DNA of 64,000 nt from Sphagnum compactum (Eukaryota; Bryophyta; Sphagnopsida; Sphagnales). The notes under the pieces were generated by a model that was given only the letters and a program-made list of their open reading frames with translations, made no database searches and was not told the DNA's origin. The stretch spans positions 8,422,213-8,486,212 of the forward strand of contig OZ234493.1 in the NCBI GenBank assembly GCA_965153455.1, read 5' to 3'. Position numbers and translations under genes: made by a program. How positions within the stretch are numbered: the stretch's first letter is position 1; every line of letters starts with the position of its first letter. This document shows, one piece after another, positions 1 through 12,990 of the stretch.

Positions 1-16
1 TGAGTGTTAGTGTCTC

Positions 17-243
17 TGTCTTACAGTACGCCATTCCATAGTGTGCTCCTATGTTATGCTGTGAAAGGCTTGAAACAAGTGCAGTGTGGGATTAGAAACC
101 CTACAATTGAAGCAAAGCTCATTTTGCCATTTGCCCCTGTCTACAGTACACACCATATAGTGTGGCCCCTTGTTTGTGAAAGGGCCTGAAACAAGTGTGG
201 GATTAGGAGCCTGGTGATTGAAGCAAGCTCATTTTGCCATTTG
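17..243. repeat. Diverged tandem duplication of about 110 bp
   Basis: Two units, about 17-134 and 138-243, share CTGTCT(T)ACAGTAC, the GAAACAAGTG...GTGGGATTAG block and the closing GCTCATTTTGCCATTTG. They lie beyond the 3' end of the Mei2-like gene. No coding meaning is seen. Confidence 0.7.
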
Positions 244-2384
244 TTTGCATCTACCACTTACGGTTGTAAAAGCAACTTCTATGACTTGCAAGAGAGTTTC
301 TTCCAGCTCACTCACCCACCCTGATCCATGATGGTTGTGGGCCTTGAGATTGTGAACATGAATATCTCCATTTTCTTTCAGCCAATTCCAAAAACAATGG
401 AATAAGATAAACTCATCTTTGTCCTCCTCTCTCCAAACACAAAGATACAGGCTCTCTCTTTTTCTGGATCCAAATAGAGTCTGTTGTATAGCCTCCTGTG
501 TTGACAAAGTGTATGTGAGCATCAAGTTGCTACACACCAGTGTTGGGAAGTTCTTTGATTTTGATAATAACTGCTGGATTGGGACCGGCTCAGTAAGCTA
601 GGTGAATGAGTTTCTTCCACAAGGTGCAATAAGCCAGGTCTTTATTAACATAGCTTTTGCAAAAACTTTTCCTTTTGGTAAATGCTAAGGGTGTTCAATT
701 GAGAACATTCTGAAACTCTAGTGCTTACAACGGGCATTTACCAGTACCTGCATTGTTTGTGAGCCAATGCTCAGTAAAGTGGCTATTCTTGGTTCATAGC
801 TTCCAATATGCTGGTCGTTCTGGCCAGATTCCTCAGCATGTCATTCGACACGAGCTGCTATGGTTAACGCTGGGTCTGCCCAAATTCCCCAACATGATTT
901 GGGACAAGAGCTGCCATCAATAGCTACAAACATAGCTATAATGTTCATCAAAGCCAGTGTGGCCTGGCCAGTATTGTGCGCTGCCAGTAGACACAGATGG
1001 GTTCAAAATTAATAGAGAAATAAAATCCACATAACTATACTACTTCACAGCCGGACATGTAGCTTAAAGTTAATATGTTACAGTTTCACTTGCATCCTCA
1101 CTGTTTCTGCAATGAGGTTATTGCCCAGAACACAAGTTGGGGCTTATACATCGGGCAAGACATCAGTGTGTACCTTTTGCACAAAGAACAACCTTTCCTG
1201 TCTGGAAGTGAAATGACAGCATTCTCTTATCCATGTACACCTCATGAGGATAAGGAGGCAGTTGTCAGTAACTGAAAGCTTCACAAAGGTGCTGCTGTAC
1301 ATGTTATCAGAATGACATTTCTACCATGAATAGCAGCTCTCTATAAAGTAGTTAACTACTCTACAACCAGGGAATGCAACCAACAAATAGCTAATAATCC
1401 AGGAGTTTACAGTCTGAGACCAAGATAATTTAAGACAATTCCTGTGACTGACCTGCAAAAAAACAATTGAGAGAAACTCTTCAAGTGAATGTGTGAAGAA
1501 TGCTCTGGAGCAATCGTAAAGAAATTACTAATACTAAGAGAGAACTGAAAACGTACAAAAAAGCAACTCCATTAATTTATTATAAGGCCTTCAAAGGTCC
1601 TGTGAGGAAATAATGATGATCATCAACAGCCTACAAACTACACACCCATGCCCAATTGAGCCTTCACAAGCAGGTAATCCACTTATGATTCATCACGGAT
1701 GCATGGCCATACATAATACCAGCAAGACCCGATTCCAACCTTTCTCCCATATATATCACACTCAAATGACTCACAACGCTTGCAACCTCCCGTTTCTCTC
1801 TTTTAACTTTCACCTGTACAGATTCGTGGCACTTTCAACGAGGCTCCAGCCAGTGGAGATGAAGTGGCCTTGGGCCAAAATTTCAGTCTTGCACCTCCCC
1901 TTGCAGATAGGTAGGGAGCCTAAAAACTAGTGCCTTGATTGAGAAACATATGTGTTCTATTTTTTATTTGCCGATACATTCAGAAGCAACCTGCCCTGCC
2001 CTTTTGTACAATTCCCTAAGCTTTAGCTGCATTTGCTAAAGACCAACACTTGCACAGTTCTCTACAATTTGTGGAGAGAGATTCACACCAACCAGTAAAT
2101 TGCAGCAGACTTCTTTCACTGGCCATTAAAGCCCTCCTGTGCAGGTGGCCAGAGTTGTGCCTACAACATACACTTGTGAGCTTAGTTCCTCCTCACAAAC
2201 TTCAAAAAAGTTTGCCATCTCTTATGAAACCTCAATGGCACACAAAAACCTTGAATTTGATGTTAAGAGCGCTCAGAGCTTGATTAGGGCTGAAATGGAT
2301 ATAAACCACAGCAGGGCCCACCATCATAGCCCCCTCACCCTGACAACTTCAGGCAGAACGGGTACAAAGCCCAAAGAGACCGTG
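244..2384. other. 3' flank and untranslated region of the Mei2-like gene, no other gene seen
   Basis: The part next to 2384 must hold the 3' untranslated region of the minus-strand Mei2-like gene. No protein family was recognised on either strand. The longest frames (for example 537-229 on the minus strand) look unconstrained. Confidence 0.4.
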
Positions 2385-5300
2385 TCACTCTTTCTCTCCC
2401 TCTGGAGACAAAGTGTGCATGAAAGCTTGGCCACCAGAGATACCCCCATACACTAGCCCATCTTTGCTGCTGCTGCTTGCTGAGGGGCTCCCCTGGTGGC
2501 TTCCTCCAATTTGCACATTGACACCCATTGGGAACGGCTCCTACAACAGCCATTCCACACTCTCATTGGTTGCTATCCAGTTGGTTACTTCTTTCACCTC
2601 ACATTGTCCAACTTTCCCACACAGAGAAGTCAGAAAAGGATCAGAATGGACCAATTCCAGATACAACTTCTCAAAATGGGTCTAAGTCTAGCACTGATTA
2701 TTGTTACAATTGCATTTTTCAGGGGGGTGTGATGGCAAAAGACCAACCAATCAGACATTAAAAGGCCTGTAGAAAGTACTGGTAACATACTAGGCAGCAG
2801 GTCAGTTGAATCCATAAACAGTACAAGGCCCACATGATTAATCATTATCATAGCTCATAAGAACTATAGATGGCTGTCTTTTGAGCACAGGTTGAAGATC
2901 AGCTTACATGTGAAAAAGGGAGCACCTAAACAACAGCAAAATATTATAGGTTTCTAAGGTTTCCTGATTGTGGAGTGAAAGTGGATTGCTACAAAGCTGC
3001 TGCCAGATGTGAGTGCATTCTTTGCCAGAGTAGTGAAAGAAAATGTTCTTTAGCAAATCAAAATCCAAGTAACTGTAGCCAAGGTGATAGATAGCTACCA
3101 TATGTATGACATTGTAGAGAAAATTCCACACTTTGAGAGAACTATTGTGTCACTTCCACCCAAACCAAAACAAACACAATGACAATGAGTGCAGTCATAA
3201 CCTTGAGAGCACCACCCACAAAGTATCAGACCATCACCTTGGTAGATATTTAACCATGGGCAAAATAACGGACAAAGGAAGATGGAAGAATCAGGGGTTC
3301 CAAGAAGCATTCTTGACAGCAAACTGTGAAACAGCAAATGAAAATACAACCACCCACTGCAGAAGCCTTCTCTTTGATAATGGAGTCTGCATCTTACGTC
3401 CATACCATACCAAGGAACTTCTGTGCCCAAGTGGTTATCTCAATAGCTCACAAACCAAAAGACTTGTCTGACAATCAGCTAGTCTACCAAACCAGATATC
3501 TATTCTGAAGCAACTTGAAGTCAAGATTCCCATAACCCTCTTTTCAATACCAAAGAGCATGCATTATTGAACTTTGATGGACATATGACCTACATCCTAA
3601 TAAGAGTTAAAAATTGTCTCCATAATCTAAAAAGCAGGACTAATGCAAGAGAAGCAGTGGGATCAAGCACTCTCAAAGCAACAGAAACAGAGATCCCCTG
3701 CCAGTAAGCAGCAACCCACAATGAAAGCACATGCTCTTAAAGACACATAAAACTCACAGGTGAAGGCAGTTGCTAATTCCAGCAGTTGGGGGTACCTGAT
3801 CTCCAACATGTGGCCCCTCTGAATGGAAAAGAATAGGGCGGCATCGCTTATCCTCGTTCATCAGACTGGAGTTCTGAAAATGTGCAACAAGGGCAGCTTT
3901 GCCCTGAATGCGTGCATATGCAAGAGATGCAACTTTCTCACTGTTGAACTTCTCCCATTTTTTCCCATTAAAGGCCTGCCAGTGAGAAGCAACCAGTCCT
4001 CATTAGCCTGACACAGAAAACATGAGCACAAATTCCAGTATGTGCACACATTTCATCCTTCTCTTGCAAGCAATATGTGTTCACATAAGGTAAAACCAAC
4101 ATAAGTCATGAGTCCAAGGCCCCCAGGCAAGTTCCTAAATGTAAATGTCCTGAGACTGGTCCATGATTTGAGGTGTGGTGCAAACCCACCTGATAGAATG
4201 GTACGATACGGGAAGGTGCTATCATGTTGATGAAGGCATAACCCACATTACACTTATTCTGCAATCATGTTCCCCAATCCCTCGCCTTAGCAAAGATGGA
4301 CAAATCAGTGACCCAAATGAAAAACACAAGGTTTGTCCTGTTTTGGTAGCAACTTCTGCATCCTCATGTCTTTTGCATCCACTAACATTGACCAACACAG
4401 ACCACACTTCTACCTTGAAGTCAATTGGCAGATAAATGAAATCGTAAGTTCCACGGTGGTTTTCATCAATGGCTGCAAGCAACATCTTCGATGTGTATCT
4501 GCAAAGCAATCAAATGAAGATCAACTGCCTAGCATAGGTACCTAGTACACTGCAACAATATAGAAACAGCTTTCACAGCTGTGCACAGAAAATGGTCACC
4601 CAATTGAATGCATAGGCTTGTCAGACTACCAAACCCAAGAGTCCAGAATAAGTCACACAGATACAAGAAGAATGTCCTGAAAGGAACTTACTTGTTAGGG
4701 ATGTTTTTTATCATTAAAGTTGTCCTAGGGTCCTCCCCACGCAATATACGGTCCAAGTCCAGTTGATACTGTTTCTTGTTCTCTGCTTGAGCAGTTAGGC
4801 TCTCACCCCTGCGACTCCGACCATGATCATTCAATCCATCCATGGAGCCTGAGACTGGTCCCAGAAGTCCTCCATTCACAAAAATGCGTGCACGTTGTTG
4901 TGGTGACATGACACTCAGACTTGGGGAAGAAGAACTGTGCTCTAAAGCAGGCACCATGTTCATCAAACCATGGCTTCCTCCGATATTGATTGCATGGGCT
5001 CCACTGTTTCCACCGATACCCATGCTTCCACCTGACCCAGAACCCATCAGTGATGATGACTCAGGTGACTCACCTAGATAGCTATGCCGCCTCTCAATTT
5101 GAGAAGGCTCCCCTGCTGGAGCTGAACCAATGTGGTGGCGGGACAAAATTGTGTTCATGAGATTCCCCTGGGATGCAGAGTATGCATTAGATTGCAAATG
5201 CATCTGGCTGTTGTGACTGAAGGACTGTCCAACGGATGATGTATTTGGCCAAAGCACTGGAGGGGAACTTTGTGTGTGTTGGTGGTATGGGCTTGGGTTT

Positions 5301-8300
5301 CCCCACAAAAACTGGTTACCAGACAATGAACCATTCCCATTTGAGCTTGAGCTTGGAAAAAGATATGCCCCTGTACTGGAGACACCTGGCAATGGAACCA
5401 CTCAGAAGAGATTGAATTAACAAGAGGTTCTCAAGGGACAGTGTTAATGCTCTTCCCTCTTTTTCCAGACATGTGCTCTGACATTTGTGTGTGCAGGATC
5501 TTAAGCCCCATACTTGTTGAGTGCCTACAAGCAAGCAAGCAACCTTCAACAATCCTAGAAATAAATTATAATACAACCACACATACAAGTGGCAGCTCAA
5601 AGATCAAGGTGTTTTCAGAGCCAATTCAGAGGAGAAGGAGTAGCACACCTCGGTTGGCATGATCTAAGGACGAGTTGTCATTCAGGCTCCCACTGATCGA
5701 GTGCTGCAAACGACTTCCTTCTCCAAACCCTTCACGGGATCTCAAGGCTGCTGTACTGGAACCAGAAGTACCAGATACTGAAGAAAATAAGTGCCCAGGA
5801 TTTATAAGGCCCTTGCCATATTCTGGGAGAGATTGTGGGTGGTGAGGAGGCAAATGATGTCCCAAACCTATGTGCCCTAGGGAATGGCCAGCTTCCATCT
5901 GGGTTGATTGCGCCACATGACTGCCAATAGTTCCAACTCGAATGGGCGAAGAGATATGAGGAGGCAAGCTGACAGATCCACTCAGAGGCTTGTTGCCCAA
6001 TGTTTGAAAATTCCCAAGTGGTAAAGAGTGATGCATTGGACGTAATGACCCATTTTCAACTGTGGAGCTAACAGAACCCCATATGGTAGGATGGCCTGGA
6101 AGGAATGACAAAATAGCAAATTCTTTCAGTTGTTGATCCCCCAATATTGCCAGAAAAGTTTAGATGCTCTCTCTGACGCCATCTCTAATAAATCTTATAA
6201 TTCCCAGCAACCTGATCCTCTGGTAACTCCTACTTCTCATCTGCATTGGAACCTATCGTGCACATGAAACAATACAAGAAGAAGAAAATGTTTGATGTAA
6301 ACCTGGTGGAGAGCTGTTCAGCGGGGAGTGAGATTGCTGACGAATGGGTCGAATTTCATCTGGTTCTACATCCTGACTTAGCTGCTGCAGCAAACTGATT
6401 CAAAAAAAGTATAAATCAGATACTTCTCTTGAAAAAGGCACATATAAAATTTCAATCTCTCATACCCAGCAGATTGTCTCTCCTATTTCTTCCATCCAAG
6501 GATAAAAGAATAGTAAACAGAAGCAAAACATGACAGTTTCCTGGTGGCTGCAGAACTACTTCTAGAACTAGTGGACTGGATGAAATTATCTGGAGCAAAT
6601 GATCATTGAGTGAGCACTCAGAGAAATCCCATCCACAATCTACTCCATCCGGCCCAGTTGATGCTGTGAGAATATAAATTGTCAGATTGAGGCACACTTG
6701 CTTAAGAAAACTATGGCATGCTCTTGCTTAACCTCACAGAGGCTGGAAATCATCCTCTTGATCCTTTCACCATGATATGAAGCACATGATCCAACTATCC
6801 AGCAAAAAATTATAAGCCGACAATAGCAAACACCTGTGCTTCATATGGCCTTCGCAATTAGCATCCAAACATCGACCTATTTCGACAACGCCTGCATGTG
6901 CTTGGAAGAAGAATGCAAAGCAAAGTACCTGCATCCCCCATGAGGGCTACTGCCTTGTAGGCTAGTTCACTGAAAGACTTAAGAAGGGGACCCGGTTTTC
7001 TGAAGATGACCATGTTTACCTCTTCCAATAATTATGATACATATATGGCCCTATATCATGGGTGGGCTTGGATATGGCAAATATTAGACACTGAATCTCA
7101 TAGACAGTTCAGAATATCTGACACAGATCATAAGAACACAATGGAAGATCTGCAATGTCTGGCAGTAGACATGGAACGTCAGACACACCTGCGCCGGGCC
7201 CCACCAGGGCGACTAGGCTCCAGCTTGATACGCTTCCCAGCTATGTCACTCCTGTTCAAAGCACGCAGAGCTGCCTCAGCTGCCCTCACATCATAGAACT
7301 CAATGAATTTGTGATGCCGCTTGTGTGGTGTCTCTCGTATCTGCAGCAACATGAAAAATTAAAAATGGACAAATTGCTTGCTCTGAGCACTGGAAGGTCT
7401 TGAAGGCTTCAGAGCATCATTGTCCACAAAGACCAAAGTATAATAAAACTATATGTATCTTTCATAAGAATAGAGAAATCTCCATTCTCACAATGAAGAA
7501 GAAACAGCAAGGCTAACACGTCGTCAGGAAGCCACAGAAAGAACCAAACAAGGGGAGACAAAAAACAAACAAAAAACAAAAAACACACACCAGTATGAAC
7601 AAAAGTGCCAGTCTCACACCTGTTCAGGGACCATCAACAGTAGTATGTATGATAGTGACTTAACTATCACAACTTCCCCACTGTTTTCATCAGCTCCCTA
7701 CAGTGGGTAAAGGCCGGTGACAAGCACCATTCTATGAACTGAGTTTCTGCTGCAATTCCGGAAGCAACAGGAAGACTCAGCCATACTACTGGCTAGCAAC
7801 AGACCCCACCACAAAGACCAGACAAAGAAACAAAGAAAGACAGAAAGGGAAAAGAACAGGGAAAGACTAAGAACAAGTGGGCTTACAGAAAGCTCCCCAC
7901 TTACATGACCCGAAGCAAAATCATTCTGAAAATGCCAAAAGCGGAAATTCCAAACAGGAATTTTTCTTTAAGAACCAACCCTCTAGTTCTCTTTAGAAGA
8001 ACTTTTAAAGGGTAGCCTTTTGCCTTCAGAAAGACAATAAGACTGACCATCTGGAAGACAAAAAACTCCTTACAACTAAGTCTCAAGAATCTGTAAAATA
8101 GACTATTGATAACCCCCAGCTTCGCAGTCATTGAGATATTGGAATGAACATGAGGCATTCTAATCATTTCAATACCTGCATACTCTGGTTGAGAGCATTT
8201 GTCAAAAATGTCACAGGATAAACCTTGAGGACTCTGTCTCACAGTTAAATCCAAGAAATTACAAGAGAAGCCTTTAGACGTCAATTCAACTCACAAGAGG

Positions 8301-11300
8301 TTTTTGGGTATATGCCGCTACCAAAAGAGTCTTGGTTAAGGTACATGAAGTTCTCAAAATCTGGAAAATCAGGAACAAAAAGATCATCCACAAACCTACA
8401 AACCAAGGACAAACTATGAAGCACAACAGGACATGTGTTACTCTTCAAGAGACGCTTAATAAAATCAAATTCATAGGTGAAGAGATAGAAATTAGCCAAA
8501 TAGACCGCACAATTTGTACCCATGGGGATACCAATGCATTGTCTATAAACACCCTGACCAAAACAAAGAAACAAATTGTCTAATAAGAAATCCAGCCAAG
8601 AGATCAAATCTGAAGCCTCCGCAACTTTGAAGCTATGAAGATTTTCAAACAAATTGATCTCTGCTTTATTTTTCAGCCACAAAAACCTAAAATTCAAAGC
8701 TGTTTGAAAACTTCAACCATCAAAAACTTAAAACGATGAAGCTTCAGCATCCAATTAAACACTTTATTTATCAGAACTCTCATACGAGCTTTTAGATCCA
8801 CTAGGTCAATTTTAGTGTATAGAGTTGAGAAATCAAAAGACTGCAACAGAAGTGGGGAAGCTTTATCAATTTCAGATCTCGAACGATTAAGATTATTTAT
8901 TACCTCCACCACTCCTGTAGAGTCATTGAGAATCCAACTACTATCACAAGGAACATCTGCTTTTTTGAGTTTAGACACCCAAAGGTCATTGACCGTAGGA
9001 ATCATAGCTTTGAAGAAAGAACACAGCCACTTAGAAACATCACTCAGAGAAGTAGAGCTGGCTGCACAGATAAATCTAGGTTGAATTGGTTTTTTATGAA
9101 ACTTCCAAACCACACAAAGAAACGGGAGACGAGGGCCACACTTAACAGTTTTAAAATTATGAGCCTTATTAAAAGAGAGATGAAAATTCAGAATATCAGA
9201 TTGGGCAAGATTGGAGACCACATATGCACCAACAGGAGACTTAAGCTCAGAGAAAACAGAAGAAACATAAAACTTTTTACAAACAAACAAAAAGTTGTTA
9301 CAACATTTATCCATGTAAGTAATGACAAAGGACCATTGGAGAATCTTTAGGTGATCCAGATCTCCTCAAGGAACAGACAAAGAAGAATCAGAAGAGGTTT
9401 GAACCACGAAGGAAGCACGAGTCCTCTTCTGTACAAACAAAAGAACTTTGGCTTTCCACTCACTTAATATCCCTTGAACTCCTAGAAGCTCTTCTTGCTT
9501 GTTGACAAACTTCTTAAGACCTTTATCAATAGCTTCTTCAATAGACAACATAGACAAGAAGCCACTTCTGAACTTAGTGCCCCTAGAGAAGAGTTCAATT
9601 AGGCTGGGCCTTGAAAGGATATTAAGGTTAGCAGAAATAACATGACCATGATGGGAATCAACAAAACTAGGGAAACGAAAACAAGCACAACCAGAGTGAA
9701 TAATTTTATTAACTTGAGAAGCACGAACAGATCTTCCAAACGCCCCATAGCTGAAAAACTCTTGACCAGAAGTTTTGACATATTTCCAAGCAACTGAGGG
9801 ATGGGACCAAAATCTTCTAACAAAAGGAGGAAGACAATCTAGCACAGAAGGAAGGTTTAAAATGGAAGAGAGATTCAAACCATCCATACGAGAAGAAACA
9901 AAAACAGAGATAATGAGATCTCTGCCTAGGAAAGAGGCACTTGACGAGAAAGAACGAGGAACATTTCTCTCAATAAAAAAGCTCAGAATTTTAGACAATT
10001 GTAAAGCATGGCCAACATCAAGACTGAGAACAGAAGGAGAAAACTCAGACAGCAACAAAAGCATATGAACCAAATTCTTGGTCTTATAAGAAGGCTTCAG
10101 GGCATCATTGTGCACAAAGACCAAAGTATAATAAAACTATGAAGCAAATGACCAGAAGTGTGGATACAACCACTTCACCATCAGATATGAATAATGACTT
10201 CAACTGAATGCCTTACTCTGTTCTAAAACACTCATCCACACAAATGGAACACAAAGAAAAGGCAGCTTACCTCTTTCACCTCTCCATAACCACCAAAAAT
10301 ATGTCGAAGGTCATCATTGGATACAGATGCATCCAGATTAAATACCACTAGGGTACCCTGATTGACATCTTTATCTGAAGGATTATCCTGCACTCACAAC
10401 ACCAAACAACAGTATGATCCTCTGTCAGTGCTGGATGCAAGACTTCAGTCAACAGACTATTCCAAGTTTGAATGTATGAATCAACAATCTGGCAGTGTCT
10501 GAGACACAGACCAACACTGTTCTGATGCCAATGGTACCTTGGGAATTGAGAAATGAATGTCCAATTTGCGTCGCCTGAGTGGTTTATTCTGGAGGGCACG
10601 CATGGCACTGCGTGCTGCCCGGATGTCATAGTATGAAATCATTACAAATCCACGATGCTTACAAGCTGTGTAAAGTGTGCGAATTGCACCATATTGCTGC
10701 CAGAGAAGACACCACAGCTCAAGTCATTACAACAACCAGGAAGAAGAGAGCAGTAAGAACAAGAATAGGGTGAGAGCAGGACTGAGGTGATCCTAAGAAC
10801 AAGAATAGGGTGAGAGCAGGACTGAGGTGATCCTACTTCGAAAAGAGTTCGCAGTTCTGTATCCTCAACATTGCTGTTAATATTCCGGACAAAAAGAGTC
10901 CTAGATGGATGCTCTCCATAAGGATGCTCGCCAGCTACAGATCCTGCAGCATTTGCTGCTGCTTGCTGGCCTGCAGCTCCTCCTGTGATGCTGTCCCCTC
11001 CTCGATTGCCACTCATGTACAAACCCATTGGATCCTGTAAGTCACCCTCAAGTTCCATGCCTCCTCCACTGCTGAAGAGGTCAAAATCCTCTGTCTCTTC
11101 CCCATTGTTTAAGCTCATGATGCCATCAAAATCATCAGTCACACCAGCCAAAAGCTCCTCCTCATCATCTGGGAGAAGGTTACCAATGGTGTGTAATTCA
11201 AGTTCCTGCAATGTACTAAAATCATCATCCCCCTCGAGGTTCCCAATCAAGTGCGAAGCAGGAGTATCCAATGACTGACCAAAGCCTGTGTCTGAACCTG

Positions 11301-11792
11301 ATAGCCTCACTGCAAAACAAATCCTTGGAAAAGTTATGTTGCTGGAAGTGCAGGCACTGCAAGTTTGCACACAGACATCTCAACCCACCAGAAATATATA
11401 CATACCAGACAAGACCTGATGAAGAAGATCTTACATTTGTCTTGGAAGAAAGCTGGAAAAGTGGCAGATAAGCTCCTGGCATCAATCCCACCAGCATACG
11501 AGTCCAAATTCTCAAGGTTCCCATTGATAAGAGGAGACGAGGACAAGCCTGTGATTTCCCTCATTCCACCTATATCGCTTGTGTTGCTCCAAGAGTAGGA
11601 TGAAATACCAGACTGCATTCGTTCTTGTCCAACAACCCCCCACTGATCCAAATTCTGCATCACACTGTGTGGACTTCCCTTTGCCCAATCCTGATTACTT
11701 AGAGACCATTCCTGGTGCCAGGAATCCACATGCTGCCCCATGCCAGTAGGAGGATTTGAGTATCCAGGAGGTGCTCGACTCCCTGTATCCAT
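2385..11792 (-). CDS. Mei2-like RNA-binding protein (three RRMs), 12 coding exons, about 998 aa
   Basis: Plant Mei2-like proteins bind RNA and act in meiosis and shoot development. Exons, high to low: 11792-11435, 11309-10837, 10696-10538, 10387-10271, 7340-7189, 6394-6303, 6095-5649, 5400-4692, 4498-4414, 4258-4190, 3975-3796, 2540-2385. All introns are GT-AG, phases agree, and the sum is 2997 nt. RRM1 lies at about residues 255-330 (RTLFVRNINSNVED), RRM2 at 341-413 (GTLVVFNLD), and the Mei2-type C-terminal RRM3 at 825-935 (TLMIKNIPNKYTSKMLLAAI, then YDFIYLPIDF, NKCNVGYAFIN, FNGKKWEKFNSEK, FQNSSLMNEDKRCRPILF). An acidic stretch (IGNLLPDDEEELLAG) precedes RRM1, as in the family. The last exon (EPFPMG start, stop 2387-2385) lies 1.25 kb beyond the penultimate one and is easily missed. 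The start is the first ATG after a probable leader intron. The intron between exons 4 and 5 holds a retroelement. Family is near certain; the first and last exons rest on splice signals and family memory. Confidence 0.93.
7402..7452. repeat. Direct repeat at the 3' end of the Penelope-like element
   Basis: This 51-bp stretch matches 10090-10140 with two mismatches, starting GAAGGCTTCAG and ending AATAAAACTAT. In element orientation it is the downstream copy. It may be a terminal repeat of the element, as Penelope-like elements often carry partial repeats, or a long target duplication. Confidence 0.85.
10090..10140. repeat. Direct repeat at the 5' end of the Penelope-like element
   Basis: This is the upstream partner of the repeat at 7402-7452. 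The first codons of the element's long frame (MVFVHNDALKPS) are read from inside this copy, which argues that the repeat belongs to the element rather than to the target site. Confidence 0.85.
10755..10834. repeat. Perfect 40-bp tandem duplication next to a Mei2-like splice donor
   Basis: Two identical 40-bp units lie at 10755-10794 and 10795-10834. In gene orientation the inner unit starts at intron position +3 of the intron after coding exon 2 (donor GT at 10836-10835), so the proximal intron is doubled but the donor is not. Identity of the units implies a young event. Confidence 0.9.
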
Positions 11793-11811
11793 TTTGTCAC
11801 TTTTCCCTACT

Positions 11812-12750
11812 CTAAGTTGCAACCTGCCAAGGAAACAACTAACTGTAAATGCCCCCACTGAAAGTTGACCTAAGAACAAAGACATATGTTGTCCATCGCC
11901 ACGAATGCAACAACGTCACAAAACCATCAGAAAAAAGCTTAGCAAAATAGACCGGAGATACTCATTTCAGGCAATTCTACGATCAGCCATGGAACCCTAG
12001 CCCCAGCCAAAGAGACTTCGTTAACACGGGATGATGCAATCCCTCGCAGTGAGTCAAGGACTACAATCAAAACAATGAGGCCAGCCGGTACATAGTCCCT
12101 CGCCACAAAGTTAAAACAACATACAACGGCATCGACAAGCAAAACCTCGAAACCCATTTCCTCATCAGGCCACAACACATTCAGGCACCCCAAAAAATGG
12201 AATCTTCAATACCGACAAGTTCTCCGAATCCACACCACGATGTAGTAGAGAAGGAAAAACCAAACCAAAGCGTAGGTAGTAAGAACCTAAGGACATCCTA
12301 ATCTATAGGTAACGGATAAGGTTCAGGAGTTTGCTAGTCATCTAAGTAGGTAGAGGCCAAAAGTAACCAAAAAAAAAACCCATCAGCACATACATATAAA
12401 TATCTCAAGCTGCTGCTGCTGCTGATTCAAAATCAGAATCACAAAAAGCATCATCTTGTCTTCCTCGGACTCGGATCCGAATTAGCAAATGAGACACCCA
12501 AAACAAAACGAAACCAAAAAAAACCATAAAACATACCATCATGGCAAACAAACCCCTGACACAGAGAGACATATAGACGTACAGAACAGACAGACAGATA
12601 AGGGAAGAGAACAGCAACCTCGGAGAGCAGCAACCGGAGAGGAAAGTAGGTACCTTTTTACTCAAAGAAACCATCTGTCACGGCAGTTGATGGAATAATG
12701 CTCCCGGAGCTCCAGTCCTTATCGAAAGAAGAAGGACAGCCATAGGTGAA
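11812..12750 (-). promoter_or_regulatory. Probable 5' leader of the Mei2-like gene: non-coding exon, 830-bp intron and a 10-codon uORF
   Basis: An ATG at 12674-12672 opens a frame that reaches a good donor (AAAAAG/GTACCT) after 12654. The acceptor TTGGCAG ends at 11824 and the coding exon begins at 11823. Joining them gives a 10-residue reading frame closed by TAG at 11814-11812, 19 nt before the main ATG at 11792. Such a short uORF could lower translation of the main frame. The splice is predicted from consensus only, and the upstream end of the leader exon is not defined. Confidence 0.45.
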
Positions 12751-12759
12751 GAGCAGGAA

Positions 12760-12990
12760 AAGCAGCAGCCGTAATGAAGAGAGAGAGAGAGAGAGAGAGA
12801 GATAAAGAGAGAGCAGCAGCGAAGACAGGAGAACAACAAGCGCTAGCGCGAGTGCGTATGGGGATTTTTGGTTGCGGGAATCGAGAAAGCGAAGGGAAGA
12901 GGGGGAGAGAGGGGGCGGGGGGGGGCGGGGGGGAGGAGACGGGGGTGCGAAGGGAAAGAGTGCGCGTGCGTTGAGAATGCGTGCGTATGG
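12760..12990 (-). promoter_or_regulatory. GA-rich and G-rich promoter-proximal region of the Mei2-like gene
   Basis: A (GA)n tract at about 12777-12802 is followed at about 12901-12945 by long G runs broken by single C or A bases on the plus strand. GA/CT tracts near transcription starts are common in plants and can bind GAGA-type factors of the BBR/BPC family. The G runs could form a quadruplex on the plus strand. No TATA box can be placed with confidence. Confidence 0.4.

Larger units (their letters stand above)
7402..10140 (-). mobile_element. Degenerate Penelope-like retroelement in a Mei2-like intron
   Basis: The minus strand encodes a broken reverse transcriptase of the Penelope-like group found abundantly in invertebrates. 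Pieces in order: 10124-9366 and 9314-8694 in the same frame, separated by an in-frame TGA at 9368-9366; then 8697-8281 and 8284-7901, each in a new frame, so two frameshifts. Motif A is FDFSTLYTKI, motif B is GIPMGTNCA, and catalytic motif C is RFVDD. A conserved upstream block (LFSRGTKFRS) and a downstream block (MPHVHSNI) match the same family. No GIY-YIG endonuclease was recognised, so it is either lost or too diverged. The element has the same orientation as the host gene and is flanked by 51-bp direct repeats. Without it the intron would be roughly 200 bp. Confidence 0.85.

Noticed and set aside
229-537. 102-codon minus-strand frame
   Set aside because: No domain, no supporting splice partners, overlaps the end of the tandem duplication; looks random.
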